Shown here piece after piece: positions 57,977-64,000 of a stretch of DNA of 64,000 nucleotides. The stretch's first letter is position 1. Every line of letters begins with the position of its first letter. Made by a program: the position numbers and the translations under genes. This stretch comes from Panonychus citri (lineage: Eukaryota; Arthropoda; Arachnida; Trombidiformes; Tetranychidae). The DNA lies in the NCBI RefSeq assembly GCF_014898815.1, contig NW_026515482.1, positions 124,001 to 188,000 of the forward strand. The letters run 5' to 3'. The notes under the pieces were generated by a model. That model saw only the letters and a list, made by a program, of their open reading frames with translations, had not been told where the DNA came from and searched no databases.

Positions 57977-58827
57977 TGTTAATTATAGATGATTGAAATG
58001 GTTAGAATCCGTTGATCACTAGGTGAAGAAGGTTAATTGGTCCAGAACAAATTAGAACTAGAATTAAAAAATGTTCTTTAATAATAATAAAATGAACATG
58101 TTTCTATGCGGAAGAGAAGAAGAGTAAAGAATAATCAAAAGAATAAAAACCGTAAACAGTGAATCAGAATTAAGATGGATTATGAAAGGGGCTGATCAAA
58201 ATTCTTACCTTGAGAATATCAAGATAAACGTACCAAATTGTTGAACAATTTTTTCTAAATTTAGAAGAATAAAGATGAGCAACAATTACTTAATACATTT
58301 AATGTTCTGATTAAGGTTCAATTAACTAGAAGCAATAAAATAATAAAAAAAATGATAGAAGGCAAATTGAAATTCGTAAGATGGAGCCACTGATAGAAAA
58401 AGAAGAGAAAGAGAAAAGTCTTTCTTTTCTCTGAGAGAAGCAAAAAAGTAAACAAAACGTAATATTTTCCAAAATATTTCATAGATGGAGCTACTTTCAT
58501 TTTAGAAATTAATTTAATTAAAGGACAATCGTAAGAAATTCATTACAGTCCTCGACAAATACAGTCTTGTGCAAAAGTTTAGAGACAACAATCAATTGAT
58601 TGTATAAACTAAATTATACATGAACACTGGTCAATTCGACGAAGATATTTAATTGTCAATAACGTTGTTAGAGATTCCGAAAACTTTTTTCTGCTATTGT
58701 TTTAAATAAAAGGGACAAACGAAATTAATTTATTTTCAGTGTAATTTACAGTTAACTTGATTTTTTTATTCTTTTTAACGAAAAGTGTTGACAAATGGAC
58801 AATCAAAATTCAATCGTTTCAATCTCT
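57977..58827. other. Region upstream of CRPPA-like gene and 3' of SLC46-like gene
   Basis: No gene seen. 58640-58800 is repeated at 61095-61260 (3' flank of the sister SLC46-like copy). Confidence 0.5.
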
Positions 58828-60531
58828 CTAATCGATCAAGTCAATAGATTTGATTTTTACATTTCGTTTGTTATTTTCTTCTTGTTTTCGCTTCTCTTGT
58901 TCTTGTATTAACTTAATCTCAATTGGATCCCATTTTTTTCTCGTTAAACTGAGCCAAAGTGATACGATAAAAGGGTAAAACATAATCACTGCTCCCATAT
59001 GATGAGCTGCTCCAGGGAGAGTAGCGATTGTTGCATTGAACAAGGATGAATAAATGAAAGTTCCTAATGTTGGTGCGATTGATTCAATACATGCAAGTAA
59101 AGAAAAGATTTGACCAGTTTCTTGGTTATCGATTATTCTTGATAAAATTGATCGAGTGCAAATTGCAAATAATCCAGAGAAAATCATCAAAGACTTTGCA
59201 ATAAAATAACCGACTGAGTCGAGATAACCACCAAGAATTGACATTGAAATAATAGATGAAGCTGAACCAATTATGCTAAGAGATGTGTCAGAAAAATGTA
59301 ATTTATGAATGAAAAGCAATGAAAGCAGCGGACTGATTAACGCACTGACAAGTGCGATTGTGGCAGAGCTGTAAGAGTATTCGGATGCATCCCAATGATA
59401 AATTTTCTGTGAAAATTGGAATCCGATAACTGTTTCATCGAAAGCTACGATAAATACAAGAGTCATGTTAATGAGTAAATTCCATAAGATTAACCGCCGA
59501 TTGTTTGATCTCGAATGAAAACAAACTTTTACTATTTTTATGAAAGTCAACGGACTAAAAATCTCCTTTATCACAGTGAATAAACTTTTCGGCTTCAATA
59601 AGTCAGTTTGTCTCATCTCATCGATATTTAAATTTTCACCAGGATTGTCCATTTCTTTGGATATTTCAAACTTATTGTCAATAAAAACAAGAACCCAAAC
59701 TAGTCCAATGAAAAAAGTTACGAAACCCGTCACGAAAACGGCAAGATAGTTTCTGTACTGACCTGAAATCCAGGGTTCAGTTATCAACAGCTTACCTGCG
59801 ATAGCGGTCGCCAAGGGGTTGGCTGTAAATTAAAACATAACTTAAATTATATCGACAAAACTACGAGTGACAATTTTGAACTCACCGCTGAAAGTGAACA
59901 AATCGAGAACAGCAAATCTTATAACTCGATATTTGGGCTTCGTGGTTCGAGCAATATAAGTATACGACCCTGTATATACAATGAATGCACCTCCAGTTAG
60001 AGCATATGGAATGCACTTCCACAGTAAATGATACGTATCTTAAAGGGGAATTAATAGAATCAAATGAGATAAAGTGAAGAAATCGCAGATTCGGTGACTT
60101 TTCATACTCGCGTTGAAGTAGTAGACATTTGCGATGGTCATTATCCCACAGAGACATCCACCTAGAGCAGGTAGTGCCAGAAGGTATTTCAGTTGGTTCG
60201 GATAAGCGTCAATCCAATAGCCAAAGAAGATCATGGAGAATATTCCTGGCGATGACATAGTCAACATATCATAAACTGCGAACGTAGTTGAATAGGCCAA
60301 CACTTGATTCTTCAAATCTTGAAATTCGACTTCAGCTGATCCAAGTTGAAGACATTTGGATACTTCGACTCTAAGGGTATTGATACAATATTTATCTTGG
60401 ACTAATTGTGAATAAGTGACCAACGGTAATCTTAAACCAAATGAATATAAAGCGACATAAAAATCAACTCGTAAAATCGATAACAATTTAAATATTTCGG
60501 ACAGTTTATAATTGAATAATTCGTCAAACAT
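58828..60531 (-). CDS. SLC46-like (proton-coupled folate transporter family) membrane carrier
   Basis: Exons on the minus strand 60108-60531, 59886-60038 and 58828-59822 give 523 residues with about 11-12 hydrophobic spans. A long extracellular loop between the first two spans carries Cys residues, a family trait. The loop after span 2 reads FFGYWIDAYPNQLKYLLALP, comparable to the GxxxD...R motif of major facilitator proteins. The C-terminal half has ETGQIFSLLACIESIAPTLG and GAAHHMGAVIMFYPF, typical of SLC46-like carriers. The substrate is unknown; family members move folate or other small molecules with protons. The frame is intact. A decayed sister copy lies upstream. Confidence 0.88.
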
Positions 60532-61281
60532 TTTGGTTCACCTGAATATCGTTGATTATCCAATCAAACATAATTGTTTCAATCAATTATCAATACTTAA
60601 ATAGACTCAGTTCTAAATCAGGATGATTAGATTTTTTTTCAAGATTGGTTGTAACTGTAACAACCTAATTTAAATCTTGATTGTCTTCGGGTTAACATTG
60701 ACCTTTGGTAAAACAATCAATTAATAATCTAATTATTAATATGTAACTTTTATATAAACTGATATGTTTAATTATATAACATATTGAACAATTAATTCCT
60801 TGGAAACAGAATGCGGAAATGAACTTAATTATTAGTTCAATTTTATTGTCTATTACTGTTTATCTTAATTAAAAATAATTGTCTGAATAAATACAATTCA
60901 GACTATTGGTAACAGTTTTTGCTACATCGATGACCTTGACCCATTTTCTTGGTTTCTCATCACTTTATCCACTATCTGTAAATTAACCAAAGAAACTAAA
61001 AGATATAATGAAAAAGATAAATTGGAATATGAAACAACGACTAAGACGATAAGTAAATTAAACGAACGATATTTGTGAATAAAAAACTTGTTCAATGTGA
61101 CGAAGCTATTTAATTGTCTATAATGTTGTTAGAGATTCCGAAAACTTTTTTCTGCTATTGTTTCAAATAAAAAGGGACAAACGAAATTAATTTATTTTCA
61201 GTGTAATTTACAGTTAACTTGATTTTTTATTCTGTTTCACGAAAAGTGTTGACAAATGAGGACAATCAGAATTCAATCGTT
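60532..61281. other. Intergenic region between the two SLC46-like copies
   Basis: No gene seen. 61090-61260 repeats the 3' flank of the neighbouring copy. Confidence 0.5.
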
Positions 61282-62951
61282 TCAATCTTTTTGATCGATT
61301 AGGTCAATAGATTTGATTTTTACATTTCGTTTGTTATTTTCTTGTTGCAATTTAATCTCAATTGGATCCCATTTTTTTCTCGTTAAACTGAGCCAAAGTG
61401 ATACGATAAAAGGGTAAAACATAATCACTGCTCCCATATGATGAGCTGCTCCAGGGAGAGTAGCGATTGTTGCATTGAACAAGGATGAATAAATGAAAGT
61501 TCCTAATGTTGGTGCGATTGATTCAATACATGCAAGTAAAGAAAAGATTTGACCAGTTTCTTGGTTATCGATTATTCTTGATAAAATTGATCGGGTGCAA
61601 ATTGAAAGCAAAGCCATTATTGGTCGTAAACTTTTAGCTAGAAAAAAGCCCGCTGGCTTCAGATAACCACCAAGAATTGTCATCGAAATGATATAAGAAG
61701 CCGAACCAACAATCGAAAGCGCTGTATCAGAATAATGTAATTTGTGAATCAATATAGCCGGAAGCACCGTACTCATAACTGCGCTAATTAGTAACATGAT
61801 AGCGGAATTATAAGAATAAGTAGAAACATTCCAATGATAAATTTTCTGTGCAAATTGGAATCCGATTGTCGCATCGTCCAAATAAGCAATGAACAATATC
61901 GTCATATTAATTAATAGATTCCATAAAATGAATCTTCGATTATTTGATCTCTTACGAAAACAAACTTTCATCATATTTTTACAGTCGCTGGATCGAAAAT
62001 ATCTTTTACGATCTTGCTGAACGTTTTTCTTTTCTCATTCTCTATACATTGTCACTTGAATCTTTGGCTGATTCAAATTGGTCATTGACAAAAACCAGAA
62101 TCCAAATTAATCCAATTAAGTAACATACAAAACTCACAAACAAAACAATCAGATAGTTTCTTGGCTGATCAGGTAACCAAGGCTTAATTGTCAACAATTT
62201 ACCGGTAACTGCAGTTGCCACGGGACTCGCTATGAATCAAATGAATATCGTTTCAATATCGTTTATTGATTTCTCTTAAGTTAAGCGCTTACCAAGAAAT
62301 AAGGCCAAATCGAGAACGGCAAATCTAACTGCTCGATATTTAGGTTGAGTGGTTCGAGCTACGTAAGTATAAGATCCCGACATTACTATTAATGCACCAC
62401 CAGTCAACGCATATGGAATTGACCTCCACAATAAATGATTTATATCTAAATGTAGATACAGATAGTTGAATGACAATTAAATTTCACGATCAAATGGAAA
62501 TTGATTGGAAATTAATGAAAGACTTACGAGCTTTAAAGTAATAAACATTTAAAATTGTAGTTACTAAGGATAAACATCCACCTAAAGCAGGTAAAGCTAA
62601 GAGATATTTAATGTGATTCGGATAAGTGTCAACCCAGTGACCAAAGAAAAGCGATAAAATAATTCCGGGCGATGCTGTTGTTAATCTATCATAGACTGCG
62701 AAGGTCGTTGAATAGGTCAAAACGCTATTTTTAATATCTTCGAATTCAGGTCCAAGTGATTCGAGACGAACACATTTTGATACTTCGACTCCAAGGGTAT
62801 TGATACAATATTTGTCTTGAACCAATTGCGATAAGATGACCATCGGTATACTAAAACCAATATAATACAAGGTAACATACAAATCAACTCGTAAAATTGA
62901 TAACAATTTAAATATTTCCGAGGGTTTGCATTTGAACAATTTATCCAACAT
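61282..62951 (-). pseudogene. SLC46-like carrier, broken copy
   Basis: Same structure as its neighbour: exons 62528-62951, 62293-62445 and 61282-62229, with identical lengths for the first two. In exon 3 a TAG at 62042-62044 stops the frame. Homology then continues in a second frame (KTFSKIVKDIF) and switches again near 61975 (KVCFRKRSNNRR). At least two frame changes are therefore needed to follow the protein. No intron explains this. The last 100 residues are nearly identical in DNA to the intact copy. It may be recently inactivated. Confidence 0.82.
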
Positions 62952-63888
62952 TTTAATTTACTTTAATATCTTTGATTGACCAATAAAGTCTGATTGTTCA
63001 ACCAATTACTTAAATAGTCCCAATTTCTGGGCTAGTTCTTAGTCGCTCATCAATCTATTGAGATCTAGATATGGGTTGATAATAATCATAGCAACAACTT
63101 AATTTGAATGTTAATTGTCTTCAATTTTACACTGATTCTCACTTATTAGCATTAATAGTTAATTGTGGTTCTTAATCAATATAACTTTGTGATAGCTAAT
63201 TACATGATTTCATGATAAAATACAAATCCTTAGAAACAGAATATGGAAATAAACTTCAATCTTAATTTTATTATACGATTTATCACCCAGAGCAATTTAA
63301 ATTGTTACAATTTGAAGTCAACTTTCAGCCGACAATCAGTTTCAATGTTAAGATATTGTAATTATTAACAATATCAAGTAAATTTTTCCTCAATCCTACT
63401 GATATGCTGATGAATCTTAATAAAATTAATTGGTGTTCAAAGAGTTTAGATTCACAATTAATAAAAAGTTGATAATTAATTAGAGCCAATCAAGTTAGAT
63501 GGAGCCTTATGCTTGGTGATAATTACTTATTACAATAACGAGATTAAATCAACATTAATTCAAATGTTTGACTTTCGTGTTGAGTTAAGAAAAAGTTGAT
63601 TGTCTTGCAAATTATTATCATTTAATTGGATTAGTTTCAAAGAGTAAAAACCTCTCTACTCTTTGATTAGAATTGAATCATGAGAAGCATTAAATTGTTA
63701 ATCAAAGCATTTATGTTATTAATATAATTTGTTAACTGTTCTATTCGATTAATAAACTGCGTAGTGGGGCAAATACAGTGTGAATTTGATTAAGATGGTA
63801 ACTTTATCTGGAATATTTATTTAGCCATGTGATTAGCTGATCATCTTAATCCAATTTGTGTCAATTAAAACAGATCATATTCCAACCA
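62952..63888. other. Intergenic region, no gene seen
   Basis: AT-rich, divergent promoter region between the broken SLC46-like copy and the gene beginning at 63889. Confidence 0.4.
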
Positions 63889-63987
63889 ATGGACTCTGCT
63901 CATTTCAAATTGTGGGTTGTGGGTCTTATCGCAGTGCTCATAGTACCAATTATTATCTGTAATCCGACTGATCCTCGTGGAGTTGAT
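63889..63987 (+). CDS. First exon of a secreted or membrane protein, 3' partial
   Basis: ATG at 63889 opens 33 codons (MDSAHFKLWVVGLIAVLIVP and onward to GVD), with a strong hydrophobic core like a signal peptide or anchor. It ends exactly at a GTAAGT donor (63988). The rest lies outside the window. The family cannot be judged from this exon. Confidence 0.55.
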
Positions 63988-64000
63988 GTAAGTTGATACT

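Noticed and set aside
58318..58500. 60-codon frame on the minus strand
   Set aside because: Low-complexity, Phe/Leu-rich sequence with no support; falls in the upstream region of another gene.

Overview
The window is nuclear DNA of an arthropod. It is AT-rich, has short introns (mostly 60-110 bp) with GT-AG ends, and carries large tandem gene families. An expanded ABCC (MRP-type) transporter array, papain-like proteases and SLC46-type carriers in a compact genome suggest a mite, and a spider mite such as Tetranychus is my best guess. That is inference from gene content; no species marker is visible.

Layout. Six ABCC full transporters lie head-to-tail on the + strand: ABCC-1 (1-3563, 5' end outside the window), ABCC-2 (18200-23473), ABCC-3 (28324-34650), ABCC-4 (35616-40730), ABCC-5 (44011-49512) and ABCC-6 (50074-55842, with a 1-base deletion in exon 2). 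All other host genes with known relatives are on the - strand: a two-domain thyroglobulin type-1 protein (24578-25358), a cathepsin L-like protease (41024-42250), an ISPD/CRPPA-like cytidylyltransferase (56395-57976), and two SLC46-like carriers, one intact (58828-60531) and one broken (61282-62951). The first exon of another secreted or membrane protein begins at 63889 on the + strand.

ABCC-1 and ABCC-2 are close copies separated by about 14 kb of nested mobile DNA (about 3770-17700). It holds a Ty3/gypsy pol fragment; a compact 6.65-kb Polinton/Maverick (4710-11356) with 49-bp terminal inverted repeats and a 6-bp target duplication; a 506-bp palindromic mariner-type element inside the Polinton; a region of gag-like reading frames with a primer-binding site and LTR; and a decayed mariner transposase. 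The retroelement region (12.76-16.91 kb) contains about 30 short perfect or near-perfect palindromes. Most share a CTAAG or CTTAG core but have different arms. This is the least explained signal in the window.

The ABCC paralogs are mosaics. Their two nucleotide-binding-domain segments are almost identical in DNA sequence, while the membrane domains have diverged, which points to repeated gene conversion. An 88-bp intron in NBD2 is present in copies 1, 2 and 6 and absent from 3, 4 and 5. The ABCC proteins would export conjugates or drugs across membranes. The thyropin-like protein could inhibit papain-family proteases such as the cathepsin L in the same cluster, but nothing in the sequence proves that pairing.
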